64,000 nucleotides of DNA from Takakia lepidozioides. Its lineage: Eukaryota > Streptophyta > Takakiopsida > Takakiales > Takakiaceae. The stretch is from NCBI GenBank assembly GCA_030704615.1, contig CM060731.1, positions 29,388,001 through 29,452,000 on the forward strand, read 5' to 3'. A program made the translations under genes and the position numbers. Below are positions 35,701 to 48,552 of this stretch, piece after piece (position 1 is the stretch's first letter; every line of letters begins with the position of its first letter). The notes under the pieces are model-generated. The model was given only the letters and a program-made list of their open reading frames with translations, ran no database searches and was not told the origin of the DNA.

Positions 35701-37967
35701 GGAGAATGGAGAAGGAGACGAGAAGGAGGACCCCCTCCCTGATCAGCAGTATGGGTACCCCAAAGCTGAACCAAGCAAGTGGGCATCATGTATACGAGTT
35801 TTGGATCCAAAGTCTGCAACAACAACTTGTCTGCTGGAGCTGCAAGATAACGAAGCAGCGCTAAGCATTTGCACTGTCAATTTTCACGACAACAAGGAGT
35901 TGGGGACTGTCATAGCTATTGGCACTGCCAAGGACTTGCAATTCATGCCCAAGAAACAGTCAACAGGAGGATTCATACATATCTATAGGTTTGTGGATGA
36001 GGGAAAGGGACTTGAGCTCGTGCATAAGACCCCTGTCGATGGAGTGCCAACAGCCTTGTGCCAGTTCCAAGGACGCCTGCTTGTTGGAGTGGGGCAGGTG
36101 CTCAGGATCTATGACTTGGGAAAGAGGAAGCTGTTGCGAAAATGCGAGAACAAGAACTTCCCCAACACAATCATAGCCATTCATACATATGGGGACAGGA
36201 TATACGTTGGTGACATTCAAGAGGTACTTTATGTATGCTCTGCCTGTGGTCATTTATGCACTAACAATGGAGGTTAACCTTTAAGTGTGACTGAACCTGC
36301 AAGTGACATATCAAGCCATTTGCTTGCAGGCATTGCTACTGATTCAGGGGTGTGTGGGTTCTTCCTCTAAGTTGGGGAGCAGGTCGGGTTCCCATCACTG
36401 GGTTCGTGAGCGTGTGTTTGAGAGAGAAAGAGAGACATTGTGTACCAAAAACCTTTGCTTGTTGTAGCCTTGCAACCATAGCCCATTTGCTTGAACCGGA
36501 GAAGAGGAGAGCACAATGAGGTCCACTTCATTCAGACAGCCCTATCTTTGTTTGAATGGGAGCTGCCCAGGAGAATTAACTCGAAGTAGTTTAGAAGAGT
36601 GGAGGAGGGGGGGGGTGTGTATGTGTAAGGAGAGAGAGAGAGCAAGAAGGCCCGAGCAACCATTGGCAACAACCTACTCTGTTTAGTGCATTAGCTGATG
36701 AGGATCTAGTTTCTAAATATTTCTTTCTGTCAGTGCAGTCTTTCCACTATGTAAAATATCGGCGGGACGAGAACCAGCTGTACACTTTTGCAGATGACAG
36801 CTGTCCCAGGTGGTTAACTGCCTCCCTACACATGGATTTTGACACCATGGCTGGAGCAGACAAATTTGGTAATGTCTACTTCATGCGACTACCTCAGGAT
36901 GTCTCTGAAGAGATAGAAGATGATCCAACAGGAGGCAAGATTAAGTGGGAACAGGGCCGTCTGAATGGTGCACCAAACAAGGTTGAGGAAATCATTCAGT
37001 TCCATGTAGGTGAGGTCATCACAAGCCTGCAGAAGGCGTCGCTGATTCCCGGGGGAGGAGAGTGTGTACTTTATGGCACTGTGATGGGGAGTGTGGGAGC
37101 CTTGTTGCCATTTTCATCCCGGGAAGATGTGGACTTCTTTTCACACCTTGAGATGCATTTGAGACAAGAAAATCCACCCTTGTGTGGCCGAGATCACATG
37201 GGTTATAGATCTTCCTACTTCCCAGTGAAGGTATGTACTCTTGGGTTTGTGTATGGTGCTCATATTTTACAGGTGAGATTTGCCAACATAAACCTGACTT
37301 GGATGTGTCTGTTTGGAAGATTCGACTTCTCGAACTCAGAGCATAATTCAGTAGGTTCGACTAGAGAAGCTACTCATCCCAACCTCATGAGCACCCTAAT
37401 TAACCTAATACATAGTCCACGTGTAAGGCCGAAGCTGAAGGGAGAAATAAACCAGAAGCATCTAGAGTCAGAGGCATGTGGTCAATGAGACACCTCTCTC
37501 CATCACTCCAAAAGTTTGGGGCACTTGACCTGCAGTCTTACAAGGTCTCAATAGTCATAGCTCAAGAACCTGCAGGTTCTCAGTCCAGGTGGAGGGACAC
37601 TCGTAGGACCTCTACCCAGAGGTAACCACGGTGAAGAGTAAGAAATTGAGGGGAAAGTAAAGGAGGCGCTTGGACTTCCACCAAGTGCGTCTCAACAAAG
37701 TGAAATGATTTGCTCAAGAAAGGACTTCGGACCTGATCGATTCAGAATTCCAGCAGCTTAACTTTGTCACAATTCTGTTGCTTCCTTGGTGATGTGAAGC
37801 TGATGTAAGGTTCCTTGTGTCTGTCGCAGGATGTCGTTGATGGAGATTTGTGTGAGCAGTACCCAACTCTCACTTCAGAGTTGCAAAGAAAAATTGCAGA
37901 TGAACTTGATCGCACCCCTGGCGAGATCCTCAAGAAGCTTGAAGACATCAGGAATCGGATTGTCTGA
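32797..37967 (+). CDS. SF3B3: SF3B3 (SAP130), splicing factor 3B subunit 3, 4 exons
   Basis: SF3B3 is a scaffold of the U2 snRNP SF3b complex, which helps select the branch point, and acts in the nucleus. Exons: 32797-35254, 35664-36223, 36739-37230 and 37830-37967 (TGA). All phases agree, giving 1215 residues, practically the length of plant SF3B3. It starts MFLYSLTLQQATGIVCATYG. Family sequence is continuous: the beta-propeller region (SLAQFRLTGSQKDYIVVGSD, ITGVDCGFDNP), a middle variable acidic linker (QENGEGDEKEDPLPDQQYGY), then YPKAEPSKWASCIRVLDP. The CPSF-A-type C-terminal part has AGADKFGNVYFMRLPQD, FFSHLEMHLRQE and PPLCGRDHMGYRS, ending in LDRTPGEILKKLED. The first exon alone is 2458 bases, large for this intron-rich region. 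Apparently intact and functional. Confidence 0.97.
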
Positions 37968-38991
37968 AGTGGATATGTATCTTGGTTATATTTGTGTCAC
38001 CTTCTTTAGCACCTAGATCCTTTGTGTTTGTTACCCTTGTAGGTGTGATGTTCACCATACATCTCCCCATCTCAGTTGTAATTTCATTCCTGTAACTGGG
38101 AGGATAAATTTTGGTAACGAGTCACTTACAAAATGCCATCTCAGTGGGATATACGTTGCTTCTCTCTTGAGCAGTACATCACATAATGTTGTAAGGGCGA
38201 ATTGCAAAGGTTTTCTGGTTCACTGAGGAACAGGTTTGAACTGCTCACTTGAGGGTTCAAGCTAGTTGTCTTCCATAGGCGATTGTGGACCTGCAAAATA
38301 TTGGCATTATTGACACATGGAGGTTCTTGTCATCTCCTAGAGTTGTGTAAGATGTCACTCGCGAACATCACCCTTGCAGGACAAAGGAGCTGAAGCCTCC
38401 TGAAGGGTTTTCACTGACTGTAGTCTCTACTGTTTGATGTTTTCACAACTTGACAATTGAAAGTAACTGATTGTTCTACTCATAATGCCCAGAAGCAACT
38501 GCTATGCAACCTCTTATGCATTGCCTGCTTTGCTTCGTGTATCCCAGGGTTCATAGTTTGTTGAATGAAGAGCATGTTTGTTTCTCCTTCAACTTTGCTG
38601 CCTTACCTCACCTTCACCCACTCTGCCCACCCACTGTTCGACACCATTCCCCTTATTTCAGAGATCTGACTACAGTAGCATCTCCCCAACGCCAGTCTCA
38701 TATTTGTAAGAGGAGTACTTAAGAGGGAGACAGGATCCTGGGCATGGAGTGTTAAGAGGCACCCGGTGAAATCAGGGGCGGCCGGTCCTCCGAACGACGG
38801 GGCGGCCCCCGAGGGAAGAGAGGACTGCAGGCCTCTCACTTCCGCACTGCCACACTTGTTCGAAATCCGGTTTCCTCCGTGCTGAATTGTGGAGGACAAC
38901 GAAACATTTTCGGATTGTGTCACAGTCACCAGCATCAGATCATCACCACAATCCGGTGTGGTTTTTGGTTGGAAGACGAGGGATATCAAAA
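37968..38991. other. Intergenic stretch between SF3B3 and the 95-residue protein gene
   Basis: SF3B3 3' UTR and the promoter/5' UTR of the next gene. No separate feature could be supported. Confidence 0.45.
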
Positions 38992-40486
38992 ATGGCGCAA
39001 CAGCAAGAGATCCCAAATCCCGCACCCAGCAGCTCGGAACCCACTGCATCACTTGCAAGGTCAGGTTGGGCGAAGACTCCCTCGCGAATGCAGAACATAC
39101 TGTGGAGCGGAGAGAAACGCCACGTGTTTGTAGGAATGCTGGCGATCAGTGCCCTGGCCGCTATTCCTTGGGTGTTTTTTACTTCTGGTATGTTCCACAC
39201 CTACTTGCTCAATAGAGATCGTCTACCCTTAATTCCACTTTTCGTCTTGATTGATGGAGGAGTCGGTCTGTGGGAAGAGGTCCGCCGTTCGGTTTTTGAG
39301 ATCAAGTCTGCCACAGTGAGTGTACCCTCAAGGGTACGACATAGTTAACGTTGGCAAGGCACACAGGCGATGAGTACATCTCTGTCTCTCTCCTTTCCAC
39401 CGCTGATACATATGTGATGTTCATGTCAGCTGTTATCTAGCACTCAGTTCCTTGAAACTGGGTTGCGGTTTGGAACTCTTCGAATTAGTGAGGAAACCTA
39501 AGGCCGGCTCTTGATAGTTGGAAATATTGGGACAAAGCAGTGATGTAGCCAATGGGGCAAGATGAATGAGTACATCTCTCTCTCCCCCTCCCTCTTATTC
39601 CTCGTCCCTAGCAGAAACCTTCAGTTATGAGCAGGTGCTTAGTGGGGGTTACCTGCGTTAGGCACTGCATCCGTGGGTTTGATTTGTTCTCTGGGGCTTC
39701 TGTGTTATCTCACTCAAACCTGAGCAAATCATTTGGGGGACTAGGTCTGGGGTTTCAAGGAGAATTACAGCTCCATAAGTGACGGCTAGCCTTTCTTCTG
39801 CTCATCAAATTTTCGATTCAGGGAATTAGAGTAGGGAATGTGAATGACATTGTGTGGTCCGGGGCCGGGGTGGTGGGGGCCCTTGCCTTCCCAAACTGTG
39901 CCCAGGGCCTTCAAGTCCATAGCTGAAGAATTGGACAACAAATTGCCTGGTGGCCAGTGTTTTACGTCCAACTATAATTTTGCCATTTGAGCACAATGTT
40001 AGAAGACACTCAGAGTGTAGGCATTGGAGAGGAAGTCAGCCCTTGCAGAATCTCTAGTGTTTAGTAACTAGCCCCCTCAGCATTGCCGGTCAATTTGCCG
40101 ACTGTGTCATGTATTCAGGCTACAATCAGTCCCTGGAGGCAAGCTGCTAGTAGTCAAAATGAACTGTATGGTGAAAATAAACATAGTAACGGTCAGAAGC
40201 TTTGATAAGTTTCAGGTGAGCAGATGCCGTAGAAGATTTTCTCAGGCAGTAGGGTTTAACTGCAGCTGATTCTTTAATATGTTTCAACTGGTTCAACGTG
40301 CTGACATATGCCAGCTATCTGACCTGTCTAAGTAGAGAGGGGTCAGCTATGGTAGTTTGATAGTGATGGTGGTTCTGGATTAAATTTGATGCAGGCAAGA
40401 AGCATGATTCACACGCAGATTACATGGACAGAGCTGAGAAAGCACGCCGTGACAGACTTTCTTCCTCATCCACTGCAACATCTTGA
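38992..40486 (+). CDS. Small single-pass membrane protein of a plant family, 2 exons
   Basis: Exons 38992-39187 and 40395-40486 (TGA) join in phase (TSG-KKHDSHADYM) and give 95 residues. The first in-frame ATG is used (MAQQQEIPNPAPSS). The N-terminal half is polar, followed by MQNILWSGEKRHVFVGML and a hydrophobic membrane segment (about residues 45-65). The C-terminus is short and basic, ending DRAEKARRDRLSSSSTATS. From memory, land plants encode short proteins with the same layout (WSGEKKHV, one membrane span, then HQDYMDKADKAR), function unknown. The intron is 1.2 kb and holds a SINE candidate. Identification rests on recalled family pattern, not on a search. Confidence 0.75.
39610..39790 (+). 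mobile_element. Possible tRNA-derived SINE inside the intron
   Basis: It has an A-box-like GTGCTTAGTGGGGG and, about 35 bases on, a B-box-like GTGGGTTTGATTTG. The following body has no coding capacity. Similarity to a tRNA is partial. Confidence 0.35.
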
Positions 40487-43144
40487 GCCCTGGTAATTTG
40501 TAGTAGCAATTCAGTTTGGAAGAAGTCTTATGGGGAACAGTGTTTGAGGTCGTAGGAAAGCTCTTTAAGATTTGTTTCAGTGTACAGTTGTTGGAATGTA
40601 GAGGCTCTTTACTGTACCTTATGGAAGTTTTTTGTGCAGGACTCCGATATTTGCAGCATTGCAACTGTGGCTACATATTATCCTTAAGGAAAGTGGGGCT
40701 GGACGACAGGAAATGTTACAGACAGTTACCGATAGTAGCAATACGACAGGGCAAATGCCTATTATTTTGTAGCCAGGATCTTTGCGGGAGACACATTAGA
40801 GGGCAGCATTCAATGAGAAGCCATTTTTCACAGAAACCTTGGTGGTAGTTGTTGGCTCACAGCTCTGCCACTATAGGAAACTTGTAAAGTATTTAGCAAC
40901 TTTTTAATAAATCTCAGCAAGACAATTGCACGTAGTCTGAAGTTGAAGACATACTGTATTGGGGAGCTTGTTTGTGTGCAGCCCATCGCATTGTGGAAAC
41001 ATAGAACAGTTGTTTGTGATTCAATTTTGATGACCAACGGCAAGGGATGGTAAGAGTGGGTGCTGGAAATGCATTTCATGTAGTTAGTCCAATCCCAGAC
41101 TATACCTTAGCTATCTCAGCTACCTTTTCTGTTTCACAGAACTTGTTTATGTCAAGCTAAGTTTTTCTTATTGTTGGAGACAAATTGCTAAATCATGTAA
41201 CATTACATGACAGGTGATGTTAATCATATTTGAGACTTTAGAGTACAGAATATTGAAAACGATCGTCAATTTGATGAAAGCTAGAAACTTGTTTGCAGAC
41301 TTTGCAGGTCGCATGAAGTTTTAATGCCTGATTGGCTGCCAACTGTTCAGTGGATGATCCAAGGCCTACATGCCAATTTAGTTGCAGAAAGTATTGCAAC
41401 ATGAATATTACCCTTTTCTCCCCTGGCAGTAAGCTTAAAACAGTCCTGTCTTTCACTTGATCAATACAGCAGATTAGAATCAAAGAGTAGGTACCATGTG
41501 TCTGAACTGCAAGCTTCACTCTGGGGGTGAACGACTTACAACTGAGGATTTACAACCCCGCCAACCTTCAGCTGTGGAGGTACCCAAAAGACTGTTGGGT
41601 CAACAGAGCACTGCTCTTAAGTATAGGTTGGGTGACAGATGACGATGATTGTTACTTGGCATTTACAACACATATTCTTACCTCTGAGTGGAGTTCTAGC
41701 TTGGCTTGAGGTGCAAAGTACAGGCCACCCCACAAGAAGAATCCCCAAGAGCAAGTTGAAATCTGACAGTCTGATCTTTCACTGAGAGGATACAATGTGA
41801 CCCCACCTGCATGTCAACCTTTGAGTACAGCAGCTTCAAGCTATGGATTGTATGCTCTCTTGTGGCAAGCTTATCACTCAACTCAGAAGCAGTTATGCCA
41901 TAACCAGACCTATTGGATGGGTTTGTCTTTGTCAGTTGAGCAGAATACCCAGTCAAGGTGTAGAAGGTGAACATCCTGCACATAACAAGCAACTCTGACG
42001 AGAAAGCATGTCCAAGAGAACTACAGTATTTTAACAAAAACGAAAAGGTCAATAGAAGAGAAACAAATATCAGATCACCTTGACTCCAATGGAAGTGACC
42101 AAAACTACAGGATGGAGTAATCATAGAGAGCACTATTGCGAAATTAGGAGAAAACCCACCCAGGTGGAGACCAACTTTCTCAGTCAGGTGTTAGCAGACC
42201 CTCTAAATTTCGACTGTTGTGAGCCTACAGTAAATTCAGAGGCATGAGATCTAAAGAGAAATTGCTTCACCAGGTTGCTAAATTCACCCCTTCTAAGCAA
42301 ATAATGTAAAACTGAAGAGATTTTTTCCACATCTGATGTCTTCAGAACTCCTAAATGAGTGCTCCCCAATTCACCATACATGACAATTAACGAGTGCACC
42401 AAACTTCCAATCACAAACTCATCAGCCCGTTAAGAGGCAAAACTGTTTCGGAACTTTTCCCATTCACACTGGCCTCGTTTGGTTAGACAAGCCAAAACAA
42501 CAGAAAAAGAAGTTGCTAGCTGACTTGCTTTCCACAAGAGGAGTCCCTGAGCATCTACTTATGATGTACTCTAAACAAACACAATAGGAAAAGCATCACC
42601 AACCAAAGGATCAAAATCGCACCCTGGAAGTGGCCAAATTGAATATACTGTCAGCAGACCTTTAACATCATAGTCTCTCTCCAAATCTGCCATTTGCCAG
42701 AGTATCTTGTATTCGCAATTTACAGATGAATTCTTAGTGTACACAGGGTCTTGTATTACACCCTGAAAAGTAAACTAATTGGGTAACTCTCAGCGCACGC
42801 TATCCGAATCATGAGACCTCGGAGCACAGAAAGTTGTCGACTCCCGGCTCCTTCATGCATCTCCTCAGAAAGTGCATTAACTGAAGTTCATGTCTCAGCA
42901 GCGTTCTTGCTCCCTTCACGAAACAGCTCTTTGCGACCTTACCACCTCGCTAAAACAAGTGGCGGCGATCGCAGGCCGAGGAAATCCTTACAACTCACCC
43001 TACTTTCCGGAGGCAACTATCCCTTCAAGTGAGTTTTCTTCGCAGCAGGTTATGGTCATGGTACAAGTGGACTCCTATCTTATCATCCACTGAGGCTCAG
43101 AGATATGACCACCAGCAGGACCGTCCGTATCCATTGTGGACTCA
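40487..43144. other. Stretch without a recognised gene
   Basis: Moderately long open frames on the minus strand (41696-42133 and 42184-42414) show no recognised domain; one contains GITASELSDKLATREHTI before a possible donor. I could not link them into a gene. No retroelement was identified. Confidence 0.35.
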
Positions 43145-43837
43145 CTACACGAAGATTCTTGAGATGCGGCGTCGCTTTGGTGAATCCGGAGCAAGGCGTG
43201 ATTGCTGCAGCATGGACCACATCACATGCACGTCCTCATAACCGCAGGAACGCACATCATTGTAGAGCTTTCCGATTCCCCGCCCTGTAGCATCCAAAAC
43301 TTTATGAGCCAACGAAATTGCCAACAATTCAAAAGTCTGAATGCACCTTGACACCACAAGGTGAGCAACCGATATATGCAAAATCTCACAATTACAATAA
43401 AGAAGATAGCAATCCCTACAAGTCCTTCGACCCCATTCTTGGAACAGATTGACCTTGATTGCATCTGCATGCGTGCATGGCGAAAAAAAACTTGCTAATA
43501 AGAGAATCCAATCCGAGCAGCAAGAACGCAAGTCTAATCCAACATGCCTCACGCACATGATTTCCTCACCTCATGCCTAAAATATACATCTACAAGAACC
43601 ATATCCAGCCAACTCAAGTAACTCTTGCTCTCTTGAGCAGGCAATCCTCCACAACCATGACTCTTTAACAGACAGTGGTCAAGCTGCACAACTCGGCATC
43701 TGCAATCAATTGCGAGATTCCTAACAAGAAAATCCTCCTGGAAGACGAAACCTACCACGCTTGCGGGGACGCAGTCTGCCCAGCACCCCGCTCCATATCC
43801 TCCTGAAGGGATCCGCCATCTTCCTCAGCCACCCCAT
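43145..43837 (-). CDS. 73-residue basic protein of a plant family, 2 exons
   Basis: Exons on the minus strand: 43837-43756 and 43284-43145 (TAG). They join in phase (RPRKRG-RGIGKLYND). The protein starts MGWLRKMADPFRRIWSGVLG, continues with a basic stretch (RLRPRKRGRG) and has a core YNDVRSCGYEDVHVMWSMLQ, then a basic C-terminus (PKRRRISRIF). The pattern of an amphipathic basic N-terminus followed by CxYEDVxVMW recalls short uncharacterised land-plant proteins, by memory only. No signal peptide is evident. The donor is GTAGGT and the acceptor is GCTACAG. Confidence 0.72.
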
Positions 43838-46800
43838 ACTCTGCCTCTTCTCCGTCTCTCCTGCTCTCTGAGACCTCGCTGAAGCTCCCACAGCTCCAAT
43901 GAAGTTCCAGACGCAGGAGGCCGAGAGAGGCCGAGATTCAGAGAGCGATTTGAAGAAGACAAGTCTACTTGAAGAAGTTGAAGAAGACGACGAAACACAG
44001 TGCGAGCTTGCAGCGATGGCGGGAGGCCGCTCTGCGCTCTGTCCACCTGTCCCCCCCTCTCCTTGTCCCGGCCCCTCCACTAACCCTGGTTCCGCCCCCG
44101 GTTACCTCCCAACCGGCGGTACTTTTCGGCCACGTGGTCGTTTTAGGGTAGGTAATGCGGCTTATTCTCCCCAAGCCTTACTTCCCGATGAAGATCGAGC
44201 GATCCGCATTCCTCCACCTGGGGCTGCCATGCAACAGCATTTGGATGACATCCATCCATGCAGCCACCACGCAATATAATTCACGCTGGCCGCTACCTAT
44301 TTATGTGCATTCGGATAAATCGTGAACCTCTCATAAATTCCTTGTGTGCTATTCAATTCCAGAAACTAAGTGGAATTTATTTTACCCTAATTCTCAGTCT
44401 ATAAATTCTATATACCGAATTATTGTCACGTAAAAGATAGTAGGGTTGGATTATTGCTTCCGACTCTCCAGGAATATTTCATTTACATATTCTTTATTCG
44501 GCGACCTCACGTCAGTTGACTGTCATCTTCACCGCAGTGAAAATCCCGTTCCCTATTACTTTACTCCAAATATTCTGTGGATATCTTTCTTTACGCCTGT
44601 AATGGCACGGTCACCTAGGGGACGATGGGGGATCCAACGGCTGTGAGAGCAGGAACGTGGGCGGGACTTAGGGAGGAAAGCGTGAAGGGGAGGACTTTTG
44701 TTATTACTGTGTCACTATACTTACCTTTTGGAGCTTTTGAGGAAAAGGAGAACACATTCTTCATCCATGAAGTCTGTTTTATCTATGTTCCAAGTTCCAA
44801 CATGCATGCAGGAGGTGGGGCGACTTTTTCATCCATCTCAGGATGGAGAGTGCAGAGCCGACCACGTGGCGCGGAGGATGGGGCCGGGCAATGATGGGTG
44901 GCATGGGGTGATTATTTGGGCGCGGCAAAGCTATGGATCTATCGGCAAAAGAGCCAAATAATGGCAGCGACGGCTCTCCAAGGCGCGAATAATAATCCCA
45001 TATTCCCTCTACACGCGGTCCCCCGCTTGACCCCTTCCCATGCTCGCCATTCGTCGGTGCCGGTGCCGGCCTTACTTCCCGGCCACCGCTACTCACCGCC
45101 GGCGTAACTCTAGCACCGTGGATGATGTAATTATACCGGTTCACCGTCAACCGCACTACAGTTAAAACAAACTTGAGTGAGTTGCGTACTCTATGAAAAA
45201 TGTGGATGATTGTTTTGGTACATTCCTAATTGTACCCTAAATTAAAGTTTTTTTTCGCATTTTTTCATAATTTGGATTGAATAATTCGAAACCCGAAATT
45301 GATGCAATGGACGGTTGCACTGAATAACTTGATACTTGATACCGAGGAGTTCTTAATTTGTCAAAGTGATGTAAGCTTACAATAATGTTCCTTAGGGTCA
45401 AATGACTATTTCTTGGGTGATGCCAGACAACAAACATCCAAGGAAAACCGTCAACGGCACTAAGCAAATCCACACTGATTAGCACCGATCATGGTGGAGC
45501 TCTAGTTCTGGTCTCTAATATGCACATGGCTCACGCCGCCCAGCTTCCATCAATCGGGGTTATCGAAAGATGAATATTCAAACTGAAGATCTAACGAGGA
45601 ATAACTAACTAATAATTCTTCGAGCCGGAAAAATTCTTTGATCGATTTGCAAAGATGTCCAGAAATGAGGAATACTTATGCCCGACAACTGAGGTCCAAA
45701 AAAAGGCACCATGCGACAATAGAAACGCCAAACCATATTCGGGAGATGAAATGTTCATCTGCATCTTTCACTTAACAGTGCAAAGTTGGCAAAGTCGTAT
45801 TAGAAACGCTGGCCGGATTATTTTCGGCTAGTTTTCATGTTCCCACATCACTATGTAGCCGGTTTAATTGTGGCCCTATTTTGTTGGTTCCTAGAGAGCC
45901 CATTGTTCTTTTTTATTAATTTCAGTACAGTGCCTCCATCCCCCTTTTTTGTTTCTTTTTAAGAAAAGATCACAGCACCCCCGCATCCCACTATTTCCAA
46001 CCCTTGGATTGAAAGACTTTCACGGTTGGATCTCCAACTTCAAACACCCGCATCTTCACCGCCCATCATATCTATCGTACCGAGATCATCTGAATACCGT
46101 TGGATGAAAGATCGGCGGCTAGGAGTTGGGAGGAAAAGTTTCTCGCAACTTGGTCCTTGCTTGCCACGTGTTAGGCCCCGAAGTTCAGACGTGTCAGGAA
46201 CCAAAGGCCGAAGGAAAGGCATGCGCAAAGGACCAAAAATGTGCACGGAAGCAGAGGCTTTTTCTTTTTCTCCTTCTCCCAATAAACAACAATTTGTCGT
46301 ATATTTTCTCTGTGTTTCGGTTTGTCGCTTCCGGGCACTGTCTCCTTGACTACAATAATATTTAGAGACAGCGTTGGGTAAAATAGCAGTGATATTTAGC
46401 GAGAGAAATGGTGGGATTGACAATTCTCTCTCTACATATATCCCCAGCCCCCCATAAAACAATTATTTTACCTCCCAAGGTATTCTATCTGATCCCACAT
46501 TTGAGAGGGTATATAATTTTGACCGAATATCATGAGCTGATAATGATGACTTTTTCCAGCAAAAACCAAATGCGAAATTTGCATTGATCGTCAGATTCAG
46601 ACAAACTTGACAATTGTCAATTATTCGAGAAGCCTCCTATAATAGATTTCATAATTATTCTGTACTTACTCAAAGAAAAGAATATTAAATTTGTAGTCGA
46701 CAATTAATTAAGTTAGAGAAACTATAAATGGTATGGCAAACTAAAATTTTAGCTAGTATTAGGTAGGCTAAAGTAGCAGCTAGCCCTAACTTAACTAACA

Positions 46801-48552
46801 GTACTTGGTTATTAGATGAAGCACTTAAGACCTAATTTGTTGGTCGGTGGGGTCGATCTGTTTAGTTAGTGGTACCTAACTGGTCCTTCTGGTCACGCTT
46901 TCTGCTATCATCAGTCTGTGGGAATTCAAAACTACTTTATAGGGAAAGAGGGAGGGGCTGGAGCATTTATCACGTGCAGGATGCTGTGTGACCCATATCT
47001 CTCCGCCGTGCTTGACCCACCTTTTACATGGATGCAGCTCTTGATGATTGACAAGGACTAGTTATATTATCTTGACTGTGTCCGGCCTGCAGTACTTGTC
47101 TTTGCTTTCCACGGGAGAGAGAGACAGAGAGATTACCTTCTGTGCCTTTAAACAGGAACTGCAACAAACCTGCCATGGAGAATGATATTTCTTGCTTATT
47201 AACCATGTAATCAGCAGCTCTCGACGCAGAGCTCCGAGGAATGATACCTCGACGCCTTCCTGACGGCCTTTCATGTGCTTACATCTGTGCCGGAGGCATG
47301 TGAATCTGCCTCCAGGGTACTGATGACTCTCGAGTGCAGCCCATGAGATTTTTCTAGTCTCACTGTTGGGATCGATACGGACCCGGCCTCACGTGAATGA
47401 GACATACCACTTGTTTACTTATATCAGCTGAGAGATCCCTGACGTCTCTGCACCCGCTGTGGGCAAGACAGTACATTGAAATTTGATACTCTTACCTCCC
47501 CATGAGAAAGATGACTTTGGACTGTGGGCGAGACACGCACCTTGTCCTGATCAGCTTGCCATGCCTAGTTATTTATTAAGACTTCAGTTTGTGCATGAAG
47601 GTGGTGATGGGCGCGATTCTAAGTTAGGTCTCCACTGCGAATCATCTGTTGTTGAAATCAAACACACACAGAGACACACAAGATGGATCACAGACTGAAC
47701 TGCCAGTCGTGTTGGGTCCGTGACGGCTGACACTGTTACACGCAGTTGATAAGGATTCTGAGCTTTGCGTGGGGAGACCGCAACTGCTGCTCAGGAATTA
47801 CCTATATCCCGGCTCAGTGAGAACGCAACCAGGGTTCTGGGGAGCGTACAGCCCTGGATTACTGGCCTGACCTCCCGACCCGGTCGTCCGGTCGGTGGGT
47901 GACTGTACTGCGTGAATTAGGTTACGCGCCGACCTTCAGTAGCCTGTCGCGCGGTCGGACCCGCCCGATGCTATCACCGCCTGGGATTAGCTCGGCCGTG
48001 ATAGTAAAGTTCGTGTTTTCTCACGGCAGTCTGTCTTTTAGTAACTTTCAGAGGTTACCTATAGTGATTATCGGCGATGATAACTCCGATTTCGTGCTCC
48101 CCGGCGAACAACATTCCGAGCAACGTACTCCCCTTTCCGCCACGAGACACGGTGTCAAAACATGCAGAATGGGTGCCGAAATATCCGTAATGTCTTCGTG
48201 TGCGTGTTTCCGCCCTAGATGAGATCTGGATGGATGACATTCATCGATCAGAAGTCCTGCAAAGTAAACTCCACGTTACGTGGATTTGAACTTAGGACCT
48301 GCCGTGGCAACTGGGGAAGTTGGGTTTGTTGGGAATTCAACGACGAGAGAGACGGAGGAGATGAGGGAGCTCGTGCATGAAATTAGGGTTACAACGTTAG
48401 AACGATTGTGTGTTGAGATTGAATACGGACTTCAGTGTGGATGGTGAGGATGTGTTGGCAGTTGGTTCATGAAGACGTTATGAGGTTGGAGCCTGGTCGT
48501 GATCTATGAGAGACAGAACGAGTGGAGCAGTTTGGTATCTGTAGTATTTGCC
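43838..48552. other. Long intergenic region
   Basis: It probably holds two divergent promoters, for the 73-residue protein (-) and the CHD/FYR-like gene (+). It is AT-rich in 45.2-46.9 kb and GC-richer around 45.0 and 47.9 kb. No helicase, chromodomain or other coding exon was seen. A perfect inverted repeat GGAGGCA...TGCCTCC with an 8-base spacer is at about 47292-47313. A B-box-like sequence (AAGTTCAAATCC, minus strand) lies at about 48280. Confidence 0.45.

Noticed and set aside
43899-44279. Plus-strand 126-codon frame rich in Pro and Glu
   Set aside because: It overlaps the 5' region of the minus-strand 73-residue protein gene, has low-complexity composition and no recognised motif; likely a shadow of GC-rich 5' UTR.
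47930-48230. GC-rich stretch that looked like structural RNA
   Set aside because: No match to rRNA, tRNA or snRNA landmarks that I could recognise; only generic GC-rich sequence.
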